Source: Clostridium sp. CAG:167 (GTDB taxonomy: Bacteria > Bacillota > Clostridia > Lachnospirales > Lachnospiraceae). Taken from it: a DNA stretch of 10,854 nucleotides. The notes beneath the pieces are model-generated. The model was given only the letters and a program-made list of their open reading frames with translations, did no database searches and was not told the origin of the DNA. The stretch is from NCBI GenBank assembly GCA_000433735.1, contig HF998353.1, positions 1 through 10,854 of the forward strand, read 5' to 3'. This document shows, piece after piece, positions 1 through 6,812 of this stretch (positions are counted from its first letter, which is position 1; each line of letters starts with the position of its first letter). Position numbers and translations under genes: made by a program.

Positions 1-89
1 AGAAGTGGTATGTCCGCCTTCGCTGCGGTAAAAAAACAGGGAAAAAATGGCATTATTCTGCCTATAGTAAAACTTACAAAGTAAAATAA
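1..89 (+). CDS. C-terminal end of a probable surface protein with fibronectin type III-like repeat (partial)
   Basis: Only the last 28 codons are inside the window; the reading frame begins at base 3 and ends at a TAA at 87-89. The peptide is very basic and aromatic (it starts KWYVRLRCGKK and ends YSKTYKVK), which resembles the last strands of fibronectin type III-like repeats in secreted or cell-wall proteins of Clostridia, where 'YVRVR...YYSxWSK...KVK' endings are common. That family call is pattern recognition on a short tail and is uncertain. The sirtuin start follows 16 bases after the stop with no visible terminator between them, so read-through into the sirtuin is possible. Confidence 0.4.
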   Translation, partial: KWYVRLRCGKKTGKKWHYSAYSKTYKVK

Positions 90-105
90 AAGGGAGGCAA
101 CTACA

Positions 106-828
106 ATGAGTGATTCAAAAGAAATATTATATCAATGGATCAAAGAAAGTAATAATATCGTATTCTTTGGAGGCGCCGGCGTCTCCACCGAGAGCAACAT
201 CCCGGATTTTCGTAGTGTAGATGGTTTATATCATCAAACTTACGACTATCCACCTGAAACCATTCTCTCCCATAGTTTTTATCAGCGTAATACGGAAGAA
301 TTTTATAAATTTTACTGGAATAAAATGATTTTTCCGGATGCAGAGCCAAACAAGGCCCATCTGGCCCTGGCCGCCCTGGAACAGCAGGGCAAATTAAAGG
401 CTGTCATCACGCAAAATATTGATGGACTGCATCAGAAAGCAGGAAGTAAAGAAGTATTGGAACTTCACGGAAGTGTTCTCAGAAATTACTGTACTCGTTG
501 TGGAAAATTTTATTCTCTGGAAGACCTGGTACCGGAAGGTGTGCCAAAGTGCGAATGTGGCGGCACGATCAAACCAGATGTGGTTTTGTACGAAGAAGGA
601 CTGGATTCCCATACTCTGAACAAAGCCGTCCACTATATCCAGCAGGCGGATATGCTTATTATCGGTGGAACTTCCCTGGCCGTTTATCCGGCAGCCGGTC
701 TGATCGACTATTATTCCGGTCATAAACTGGTGCTTATTAACCGGGATGAAACACCAAGGGATAACATAGCAGACCTTGTTTTGCATGAATCCATTGGCCA
801 GGTATTAGCTCCTTTTACGACAAAGTAA
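106..828 (+). CDS. cobB: NAD-dependent protein deacetylase, Sir2 family
   Basis: Cytoplasmic sirtuin that removes acyl groups, chiefly acetyl, from lysine side chains using NAD, giving nicotinamide and O-acetyl-ADP-ribose. The 240-residue protein is a full-length, single-domain bacterial form. Visible motifs in order: the NAD-binding GAGVSTESNIPDFRS at 23-37, TQNIDGLH at 102-109, the catalytic His121 in LHGS, a zinc site formed by Cys129, Cys132, Cys149 and Cys151 (CxxC then CxC), and GGTSLAVYPA at 187-196. The Tyr-x-x-Arg acyl pocket of desuccinylating sirtuins is not apparent after DGLY, so plain deacetylation is the better guess. The ATG at 106 has a strong AGGGAGG ribosome binding site at 91-97. 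Its 3' end overlaps the convergent metallophosphoesterase gene by 14 bases. Family assignment is firm; targets are unknown. Confidence 0.95.
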   Translation: MSDSKEILYQWIKESNNIVFFGGAGVSTESNIPDFRSVDGLYHQTYDYPPETILSHSFYQRNTEEFYKFYWNKMIFPDAEPNKAHLALAALEQQGKLKAVITQNIDGLHQKAGSKEVLELHGSVLRNYCTRCGKFYSLEDLVPEGVPKCECGGTIKPDVVLYEEGLDSHTLNKAVHYIQQADMLIIGGTSLAVYPAAGLIDYYSGHKLVLINRDETPRDNIADLVLHESIGQVLAPFTTK

Positions 829-1951
829 TCTTAACAATTTCAGCAGGTGCCATGATCTTAGATGGAATGCCATACTGTCCGGCCCCGGATGTGGTAACAG
901 CCGTCATGGTACCTGTTTTTTTTATGCCATAAATCATATCACTGCTAAGATTTTCAATCCATCCTGTTAACGGGTACTGGCCTCCCGCCGTATGGCCGCA
1001 TAGTGTAAGATTTACATTATATTGGGCAATATCCTCCAGTTTTCTCGGCCGGTGGCTGATAACAATAGTATAAGGGCTGTCTTTCTTAATCTGTTCCAGA
1101 TAAGATGACGGCAAGATCTTATCTTTGTCACTCATGTCCCTTAAACCTATAAGCCGGTACTGATTATAAAGATAAGCAGTCTGGTCTTTCAAAAAAGTCA
1201 CACCGGCTTTTTCCATTTGTTCTGCATAGTCATTTGTCTGTTCTGCTTCATTGTCTCCCTCTACACAGAACTTGCCAAAAGCCGGCTGAAGCCTGCCCAG
1301 AGTATCTGTCAAAAGAGTATAATATGAATCAGGCGTATTATTATCTACTATATCACCGCCCAGGATCAGAAGATCCGGCTGCATATCATTGATCTTGTCT
1401 ACCAGTTTGATCCACTGATTTTGGTCTGTAGCAGATCCCAGATGACAGTCAGCTATAAAGGCAATCACCATTTTTTCTGTTTTTTTGTTTGTTTCCGGTA
1501 CACTGACAGCATATTCTGTCGTTACCATATGAACTGCATTTGCGTAGGAAAAAATTCCCAGAATGAGAGATAAAATAATAAAAAGATAAATAGGTTTTGC
1601 CGGATGGTTCACAAAAGAGAAAAAACGGTTGATACGGTGTCCTCTCTTTGCTTCTACTTTTTTATGTATCCACCGGATACATCCGCGGACAAAACAAAAT
1701 ACCGGTGTGTACAAGTATACATTAAAGGTAATTGCTGAAAAGATAAGCAGTCCCTTTTTGAACATGGAATCCGGTATCCACACAGATTTATTCTGGCATA
1801 TAAAGAATGTTCCAAGCATAACTGCCTGGAACATCCAATATAACCAATCCGGCAATCCTCTTCGGTTCCACAAATGATAAAACCTCAAAAGAGAATAACC
1901 TATAAGTATAAATACAATAAAATAAATCGTTATTTTCGTTACAATAACCAT
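815..1951 (-). CDS. Membrane-anchored metallophosphoesterase (calcineurin-like), with degenerate motifs
   Basis: The 378-residue protein has about four hydrophobic segments in its first 140 residues (roughly 7-23, 38-53, 67-90 and 120-140), then a calcineurin-like phosphoesterase domain (about 160-378) of the YkuE/COG1408 style. Motifs seen: ADCH at 167-170 (DxH), GGDIVD at 198-203 (GDxxD), GDNE at 232-235 where the family usually has GN(H/C)(D/E), VISH ending at His300, and GHTA at 319-322 where GHTH is usual. Two of the five conserved blocks are therefore altered, while the first, second and fourth keep their ligands. Catalysis may be changed or lost; the substrate is unknown. The ATG has AGGAGAG just upstream (1955-1961), starting 12 bases after the transpeptidase stop, so the two genes form an operon and a cell-envelope role is inferred. 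Confidence 0.85.
   Translation of the reverse strand: MVIVTKITIYFIVFILIGYSLLRFYHLWNRRGLPDWLYWMFQAVMLGTFFICQNKSVWIPDSMFKKGLLIFSAITFNVYLYTPVFCFVRGCIRWIHKKVEAKRGHRINRFFSFVNHPAKPIYLFIILSLILGIFSYANAVHMVTTEYAVSVPETNKKTEKMVIAFIADCHLGSATDQNQWIKLVDKINDMQPDLLILGGDIVDNNTPDSYYTLLTDTLGRLQPAFGKFCVEGDNEAEQTNDYAEQMEKAGVTFLKDQTAYLYNQYRLIGLRDMSDKDKILPSSYLEQIKKDSPYTIVISHRPRKLEDIAQYNVNLTLCGHTAGGQYPLTGWIENLSSDMIYGIKKTGTMTAVTTSGAGQYGIPSKIMAPAEIVKITLS
896..923 (+). terminator. Possible weak intrinsic terminator for the sirtuin transcript, inside the opposing gene
   Basis: On the plus strand AACAG (896-900) can pair with CTGTT (913-917), with a short inner CC/GG pairing, and is followed by an unbroken run of T to 923. 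It lies about 70 bases past the sirtuin stop, within the coding sequence of the convergent phosphoesterase gene. The stem is short and bulged, so this is a tentative call; no better candidate is visible near the convergent stops. Confidence 0.22.
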
Positions 1952-1963
1952 ATACTCTCCTGT

Positions 1964-3328
1964 TTAATATACGATAACCGGGGTGCCGATAGAAACATAA
2001 TCAAATAACTGAGCTGCCTTTGCTCTTGGCATATTGACACAGCCATGGGATCCTCTTGACCTATAGATAGAGCCCCCAAAACGATTGCGCCAGGAAGCAT
2101 CGTGGCAGCCCTGACCATCCCAGTTAAATGGCATCCAGAAGTCTACGTGGCTCCGGTATCCCTGTACTGCAATGGTGCCAAGATAACGGTCCTTTGCTTT
2201 TCCGTAAATTCTATGTGTACCCTTTACGGTCATTCTTTCCTTTGTAGGCAGACCTGTAACAACATTGCTCTCCATTTTTAATTTTCCATTTTTATAGAAC
2301 CACAGATGCTGGCGTTTGATACTGATCTCTACATATGTATCTCCTACATCATCTTTACCGTGCTGTACTGCCACATTACGGTAAACCGGTTCCATTTTGG
2401 CACTCTTTTGCTTGTTCAATAAAGCTTTGACCTTCTTTACTGTTTCGCTTTCATTGATCCACCATCCAAGGATTCCGCCCTTAACGGTCACGGTGCCATC
2501 TTTGGTCGTCTTGAATTTACGGTTCTTGCCATAAGTGTTGTATTTTTTACCAAGTTTTGAAACAAATGTTTCAATCCATTTATTTGAATCAAGAACTACT
2601 TTTCCATTTTTATACTTCAGATGATCTATAATCTCATCCCCCTGGATCTGTTCGGTCTCATCTCCAAAAGTGAAAGTAATATTCATTTTTCTATATTTTT
2701 CAATTTTTTTTACTGCTTTCTGGATTGCATCACTGTCCGATGTTACCGTAGGTTTTACATAATAATCTTCCAATTTATAAGACAATTCGTTTCCCTGAGC
2801 GATGTCGCTTTCAACCTTTGTGAGAAAAGTATCAAAGTCCAGGTTGTCTCCCTGCACCTCTTTTACAAGATTCAGTTTTTTGTCAAAGGAAGCATTCTGT
2901 GTATTTTTTGTACTGGCTGGAAGACTCTTTTCTACAATGCTTTTTAAAGCGTTCTTATCTACTGAAACAGACTGTGGTTTCAGTGACATTACCACTTCCC
3001 TGTGAAACAGGTAGGAACCGAATCCAATGCTGTTTTTAGCCTGTTGTACTTCATTCTTATCAAACTCTCTGGTAACAGCATCCGATATATCAATATCATA
3101 GTTCTTATCTTTTCCCTGGACCTGGATCTCAAATCCTTTGGACTGATTCATGGCATCCAGTGCTTCATCCACTGACAATGCACTGACATCGGTATTACTT
3201 AATACGGCTTTCGGGGAAAAACTTCCTCCAAAATACTCTTTACTTAAAACAAAAAATGCAACGAGCAAGGCAGCTAAAACAGCTCCTCCTGCAATACATC
3301 CGATCATTAATTTGTTCTTGTTCTTCAT
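1964..3328 (-). CDS. Membrane-anchored L,D-transpeptidase with peptidoglycan-binding domains
   Basis: Cell-wall enzyme expected to form 3-3 peptide cross-links, or to attach proteins to stem peptides, on the outer face of the membrane. The 454 residues begin with a basic stretch and one uncleaved-looking membrane anchor (about 7-28). Residues 40-320 are mixed alpha/beta and fit tandem PG_binding_4-type domains. The YkuD catalytic domain occupies about 330-454, with His409 (GCHDASW) and the catalytic Cys430 in SHGCVNMP (427-434). The protein ends immediately after the domain, as is usual. Its ATG has AGGAAGGG six bases upstream (3335-3342). A TTGACA-17-TACAAT promoter lies about 60 bases before the start, so it heads its own operon with the downstream metallophosphoesterase. 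Such enzymes are associated with beta-lactam tolerance, but nothing here shows that directly. Confidence 0.93.
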   Translation of the reverse strand: MKNKNKLMIGCIAGGAVLAALLVAFFVLSKEYFGGSFSPKAVLSNTDVSALSVDEALDAMNQSKGFEIQVQGKDKNYDIDISDAVTREFDKNEVQQAKNSIGFGSYLFHREVVMSLKPQSVSVDKNALKSIVEKSLPASTKNTQNASFDKKLNLVKEVQGDNLDFDTFLTKVESDIAQGNELSYKLEDYYVKPTVTSDSDAIQKAVKKIEKYRKMNITFTFGDETEQIQGDEIIDHLKYKNGKVVLDSNKWIETFVSKLGKKYNTYGKNRKFKTTKDGTVTVKGGILGWWINESETVKKVKALLNKQKSAKMEPVYRNVAVQHGKDDVGDTYVEISIKRQHLWFYKNGKLKMESNVVTGLPTKERMTVKGTHRIYGKAKDRYLGTIAVQGYRSHVDFWMPFNWDGQGCHDASWRNRFGGSIYRSRGSHGCVNMPRAKAAQLFDYVSIGTPVIVY

Positions 3329-3391
3329 TGCCGACCCTTCCTCTTTTTATTACTTTTTAATGATTCTAAATTTTTTTCAAACCTAACGCTT

Positions 3392-3420
3392 ATTGTAACA
3401 CCCTAATTTTCATCTGTCAA
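3392..3420 (-). promoter_or_regulatory. Sigma-A promoter of the L,D-transpeptidase operon
   Basis: On the minus strand the -35 TTGACA (plus-strand 3415-3420) and -10 TACAAT (3392-3397) are separated by exactly 17 bases. The -35 is a perfect match and the -10 matches five of six. Transcription should start near 3385, giving an untranslated leader of about 57 bases that is rich in A and T. This is a strong housekeeping-type promoter, suggesting constitutive expression. Confidence 0.8.
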
Positions 3421-3453
3421 CCAGATTACCCGGGTCTTTTATGGTTCTTTTTT

Positions 3454-3492
3454 CCAAATAAAGAAGCGCCCCTTTATGACCAAAAGGACGCC
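3454..3492 (-). terminator. Probable intrinsic terminator after tRNA-Ser
   Basis: On the minus strand GCGTCCTTT can pair with AAAGGGGCGC across a seven-base loop (TGGTCAT), with one G bulge and one G-T pair, followed by a T-rich stretch (TTCTTTATTT) down to about 3454. It starts 11 bases after the tRNA 3' end and precedes the next promoter, the right place to end the tRNA transcript. The bulge keeps confidence moderate. Confidence 0.5.
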
Positions 3493-3502
3493 GTCTTTCT
3501 AG

Positions 3503-3588
3503 CGGAGAAGATGGGATTCGAACCCATGGGGCCGTGAAGCCCAAACGATTTCGAGTCGTTCTCGTTATGACCACTTCGATACTTCTCC
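3503..3588 (-). tRNA. tRNA-Ser (anticodon CGA)
   Basis: Serine tRNA reading UCG codons. On the minus strand the acceptor stem is GGAGAAG (3582-3588) pairing with CTTCTCC (3504-3510), with G as discriminator at 3503. The anticodon arm has stem AACGA/TCGTT around the loop CTCGAAA, which places CGA at the anticodon. A long variable arm (GGGC, loop TTCAC, then GGCCC), diagnostic of the serine/leucine class, follows. The T arm is ATGGG-TTCGAAT-CCCAT. The 3' CCA is not encoded (CTA follows), so it must be added by tRNA nucleotidyltransferase. The gene stands alone, with its own promoter on one side and a terminator on the other. Confidence 0.96.
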
Positions 3589-3609
3589 GGATAAATAACA
3601 AACAATATG

Positions 3610-3638
3610 ATTAAACCATTTTTTCAGGCATTTGTCAA
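3610..3638 (-). promoter_or_regulatory. Sigma-A promoter of tRNA-Ser, -35 inside the 3' end of holA
   Basis: The minus strand carries TTGACA (plus-strand 3633-3638), a 17-base spacer, and TTTAAT (3610-3615). The predicted start is near 3603, about 15 bases before the mature tRNA 5' end. The -35 box lies within the last codons of holA, and a perfect inverted repeat (3623-3646) is centred on it. So the tRNA does not depend on read-through from the competence operon. Confidence 0.75.
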
Positions 3639-3646
3639 TGCCTGAA
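3623..3646 (-). repeat. Perfect 10-bp inverted repeat spanning the holA stop codon and a -35 box
   Basis: On the minus strand the arms are TTCAGGCATT and AATGCCTGAA with the four-base loop GACA. The element contains the last holA codons and the TGA stop, plus the whole TTGACA hexamer of the tRNA promoter. On neither strand is it followed by a T run, so it is not a standard intrinsic terminator. It could act as a hairpin at the 3' end of the holA message, as a binding site over the -35 box, or as neither. Confidence 0.7.
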
Positions 3647-4604
3647 TTAAAAACAGTTCCAGTGATATCTGATCGCTCATCTGACCTGTTTTGAAGTTCT
3701 CTTCTGCCTGTGCGGCCTGTTCCAGCATCTCTATCAGACGAGTCCTTTTTACTGCCGACGCCTGCTTCGTATAATTATTAAGCGTAAAAGGCGGCACTCC
3801 TGCATAAGCGGCCAGCCGCCCCTTGTCCATTCCCTTAAGCAGTCCGTCTTTTACCTTTAAAAGAATATTGATATGGCGGCGGAACATAGAGAGAAACACT
3901 GGCACCGGTTCACGGTTGTCTAAAAGATCTTTGTAAAGGATCAGCGCCTTAGACCTGTCTTTAACAGCCACGGCATCCAGAAGATCAAAAATCTTTCCTT
4001 CTGTCACTCCGCCACAGACAGCATCTACATCTTCTATTTCAACTGCTTTTTTCTCTCCTGTATAAGAAATTAATTTATCCAGTTCATTGGTCAGAAATTC
4101 CATATCATTTCCGATACGGCTGATCATATACTCTGCACAGTTTTTAGATATCTTTTTTTGAAAACGACTGAGATATCCGGCAATCCATGTACAAAGAGAC
4201 GCTGTATTTTGATGTTTACATTCTGTGACACAACCGTTTTTCTGTATCCATTTATACAATTTATTTCGTTTGTCCACCTGCTGCTCCACAAATACAATAT
4301 ATGTGGTATCCGGAAAGGAATCAAAATAATCTGTCATATCACTGGAACTGTTGCAAAAACCACTGTTTTGAACTACGATCAACCGGTTTGCAGCCATAAA
4401 TGGAAGGATCACTGCCACATCCGCAATCTCGGAAGGAACGATTCCGCTCCCCTGAAAAACCGTGCAGTTCATTTCATCTCCAGGTGTACTCAGTGCCGAG
4501 ATCAAAGCATTTTTGTAATATCGTACCATATAAGCTTCTTCACCATATATGAGATGAAATTTTTCTACTTGTTTTGTCTTGATCTGTTCGGAAATAGATG
4601 GCAT
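3624..4604 (-). CDS. holA: DNA polymerase III subunit delta
   Basis: Clamp-loader delta subunit, which opens the beta sliding clamp and works with delta-prime and tau/gamma at the replication fork. The chosen 326-residue form begins MPSISEQIKTK. Visible landmarks are the N-terminal LIYGEEAY at 18-25 (family signature (V/I)YLLYGEE), a central helical region with GNDMEFLTNELDKL at 165-178, FDLLDAVAVKD at 206-216, and the C-terminal helical collar ending near KTGQMSDQISLELF (305-318). A longer start at 4634 exists (10 extra residues, its ATG overlapping the comEC stop as TAATG), but it lacks a ribosome binding site. The ATG at 4602-4604 has AAGGGAG at 4615-4621, ten bases upstream, and gives the usual family N-terminus. 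The comEC-holA pairing matches Bacillus, where yqeN (holA) follows comEC. Confidence 0.92.
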   Translation of the reverse strand: MPSISEQIKTKQVEKFHLIYGEEAYMVRYYKNALISALSTPGDEMNCTVFQGSGIVPSEIADVAVILPFMAANRLIVVQNSGFCNSSSDMTDYFDSFPDTTYIVFVEQQVDKRNKLYKWIQKNGCVTECKHQNTASLCTWIAGYLSRFQKKISKNCAEYMISRIGNDMEFLTNELDKLISYTGEKKAVEIEDVDAVCGGVTEGKIFDLLDAVAVKDRSKALILYKDLLDNREPVPVFLSMFRRHINILLKVKDGLLKGMDKGRLAAYAGVPPFTLNNYTKQASAVKRTRLIEMLEQAAQAEENFKTGQMSDQISLELFLIQALTNA

Positions 4605-4633
4605 GGTATAGTGGCTCCCTTCTTTTTTGTTCA

Positions 4634-6790
4634 TTATTCTAAGTATACACGGATATCTGTATTATTTCCACTACTTTTCACGGTAATCGCACCACATTCA
4701 TCCGTTCGTTTTATAATAGTCCCATACTTTTCCAGGCGTTTCAATGTCTCTGCATGGGGATGGTGGTAGCGGTTATTGCGCCCTGCTGAAATAGAAGCAG
4801 TCTCTGGTCTGATCTTATCTAAAAATTCTTCTGAAGATGAATTTTTGCTTCCATGATGTCCGGTTTTCAAAAAAGTAACCGGTCTCAGCGCGGACAGAAT
4901 CTCCTTCTCTCCCTTTTCACCCAGATCTCCCATAAAAACACCACGAAAATTTTTATATGTAAGCTGCAATACAAGGGAATAATCATTGGCATCCTCCCAG
5001 TCATAGGTTCTGTACGGATGAATACAGTCAAGGGTAAAATCCGGTTTCAGATGAATGGTATCACCTTTTTCCATTTTCATATATGGTATTTTGCTAAGCC
5101 GCACTTTATTTTCTAGCCGGCAGTAGCTTTCATCTGTTTTATTTACAGCCGGCAATACAACTTTCCCTATCTGGATTCCCATGTGATCCTCTGCTTCCAG
5201 CAGTTCCAAAATACCGCTTATATGATCTTCATCACTGTGGGTAATAAAAATAGCATCTATTTTTTTGATTCCTTTGAATTTCAGCCAGGGACTGATGCGT
5301 TTTTTCCCCGTCTGGGATACCGATGTACTGCCGCCATCGATCATGAATGTATGATCTTCGCATTGAATCATGGTGCAGTCTCCCTGGCCTACATCCAGGC
5401 AGGTAATGATAAGTCCCTTTTCCTGTTTAAAAGGCCACAAAAGAATCAACACAGAAAACATGATAAAGCAATATCTAAACCGTTTAATTCTTTTCACTCT
5501 GGCAAAAATCAGAAATAGAATCAGACCTCCATAATAAGTAAGGATCTGAACCATAGATGGCTGTCCTGTTACATACATTGCTCCGGGAATTTTTTGTATC
5601 CACTCACAGATCCATTGAAAATATAAAAGAATGTAATGCACCGCCCCCAGCATATATCCGGCAAGAAAGGTAAAAGCATAGGATAACAGACTGCCGCCGA
5701 TCCCAAGAGCCATTACCAGACTCATGCAGGGCAGGACAATGGTATTTGCTACGAAACTGAACAGATTAAATTCATAGTAAAAATACAATACAACGGGCAG
5801 AGTAAGGAGCATCATCCCCAGATTGGAGACAAAAAGCCCCCTAAGTTTATGTTCTGTGATATTTTGATCATTCCATTCGCGGATAAAAAAGATAATTCCA
5901 AGAATTGTTCCATAAGATAAAAGAAAGGATGCCTGGAACAAAGCTTCCGGATGGCTGAAAAGTTCCAGCAGTGCCGCACATGCCAACGCATTTAATGTGT
6001 CATAACGCTCGCCCAGTATTCTGGCTGTCAGCATCAAAATCATCATAGTCACTGCCCGGGCAGTAGAAATAGAAAAACCCGTCAGCTGGCCATACAAAAG
6101 CAAAAGGAATATAACCAGCACTGCAGCAGCCCTCATTGGCATAATATACTTTCTGAAAAAGAAAAAAAGTCCCGCACCGATCAGTGAAATATGAAGGCCT
6201 GAGATGGCCAGAATATGACCGATGCCACCCTTTGTATAAAGTTCTTTTACCGTGTCATCCAGCCCGCTTTTTTCTGCCAGCAGCATGGCCCACAGTACGC
6301 CGGCTGTCTGCGCCGGGAGTATTGATTCTATCTGGGTGCACAGACTTTGTCTTATTTTGTATAAGGTTTGCGGGATAAGGTATTTTTTATGATCTTTTAC
6401 AGAAAGTTTTCTGCAATAAAGCTTTCCTGAAATTCCCTGGCTTTCGTAATAGGAAACTTCATCGAACTGCCCTGGATTTCCCGCTGGTTCCGGTGGTTGA
6501 AGATCACCGGTCAACTCCAGGATGTTACCAATCTCCATCGTCTGATCCCATTTCAGTGAATCATTCGGAAACACCCGCAGCTTATTACACACTTTCTTCC
6601 CGTCTGCCACCACCGATGAAACTACAAAATTCTTTTTTTCTCCCATCCCTCTTATCTCGTCTAACTGGCACAAGATCGTGACGGTATTCTGTGCCTGAAG
6701 ATCCGGCACATCTTTCTCACTTACCCATCTCATACCAACAAGAAAGGCAATATAAATACATACTGCCAGACACAATGGCCGTTTTAACAC
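4634..6790 (-). CDS. comEC: DNA internalization competence protein ComEC/Rec2
   Basis: Polytopic membrane channel that carries single-stranded DNA into the cytoplasm during natural transformation. With the GTG start chosen here it has 718 residues, a normal full length. Order of parts: two N-terminal hydrophobic stretches around a soluble DUF4131-type region (about 35-145), the Competence domain with many membrane helices (about 165-450) including its signature HILAISGLH at 192-200, then a metallo-beta-lactamase-like domain (about 460-718) with DVGQGD at 466-471, THSDEDH at 517-523, GDLGE at 621-625 and TGHHGS at 643-648. An in-frame ATG at 6895 would overlap the preceding lipoprotein gene by 83 bases. 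The GTG at 6788-6790 has AGGGGGG five bases upstream and leaves a 22-base gap, so it is preferred. No frameshift or missing block is seen, so the gene looks functional. Confidence 0.95.
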   Translation of the reverse strand: MLKRPLCLAVCIYIAFLVGMRWVSEKDVPDLQAQNTVTILCQLDEIRGMGEKKNFVVSSVVADGKKVCNKLRVFPNDSLKWDQTMEIGNILELTGDLQPPEPAGNPGQFDEVSYYESQGISGKLYCRKLSVKDHKKYLIPQTLYKIRQSLCTQIESILPAQTAGVLWAMLLAEKSGLDDTVKELYTKGGIGHILAISGLHISLIGAGLFFFFRKYIMPMRAAAVLVIFLLLLYGQLTGFSISTARAVTMMILMLTARILGERYDTLNALACAALLELFSHPEALFQASFLLSYGTILGIIFFIREWNDQNITEHKLRGLFVSNLGMMLLTLPVVLYFYYEFNLFSFVANTIVLPCMSLVMALGIGGSLLSYAFTFLAGYMLGAVHYILLYFQWICEWIQKIPGAMYVTGQPSMVQILTYYGGLILFLIFARVKRIKRFRYCFIMFSVLILLWPFKQEKGLIITCLDVGQGDCTMIQCEDHTFMIDGGSTSVSQTGKKRISPWLKFKGIKKIDAIFITHSDEDHISGILELLEAEDHMGIQIGKVVLPAVNKTDESYCRLENKVRLSKIPYMKMEKGDTIHLKPDFTLDCIHPYRTYDWEDANDYSLVLQLTYKNFRGVFMGDLGEKGEKEILSALRPVTFLKTGHHGSKNSSSEEFLDKIRPETASISAGRNNRYHHPHAETLKRLEKYGTIIKRTDECGAITVKSSGNNTDIRVYLE

Positions 6791-6812
6791 TTCATCCCCC
6801 CTGTCATAAATG

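Noticed and set aside
517..523. Apparent loss of the second His in the comEC metallo-beta-lactamase motif (residues 517-523, HSDEDH rather than HxHxDH)
   Set aside because: HxDxDH is the usual form in ComEC proteins, so this is not a defect (the numbers are residue positions in ComEC, not bases).
394..786. A 130-codon minus-strand open frame opposite the sirtuin
   Set aside because: Lies wholly within a gene with all sirtuin motifs intact and has no family resemblance of its own.
3410..3601. A 63-codon minus-strand open frame across the tRNA region
   Set aside because: It reads straight through the tRNA-Ser gene, its terminator and the next promoter, so it cannot be a real protein gene.
3623..3646. 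The palindrome at the holA end as an intrinsic terminator
   Set aside because: On the minus strand it is followed by A residues rather than T, and on the plus strand by TTAAAAAC, so the required T run is missing; a role in termination would need a protein factor.
4158..4769. A 203-codon plus-strand open frame opposite holA and the end of comEC
   Set aside because: It runs antisense to two well-supported genes, has no ribosome binding site, and its hydrophobic, Cys/Phe/His-rich composition is typical of a reverse-strand shadow.
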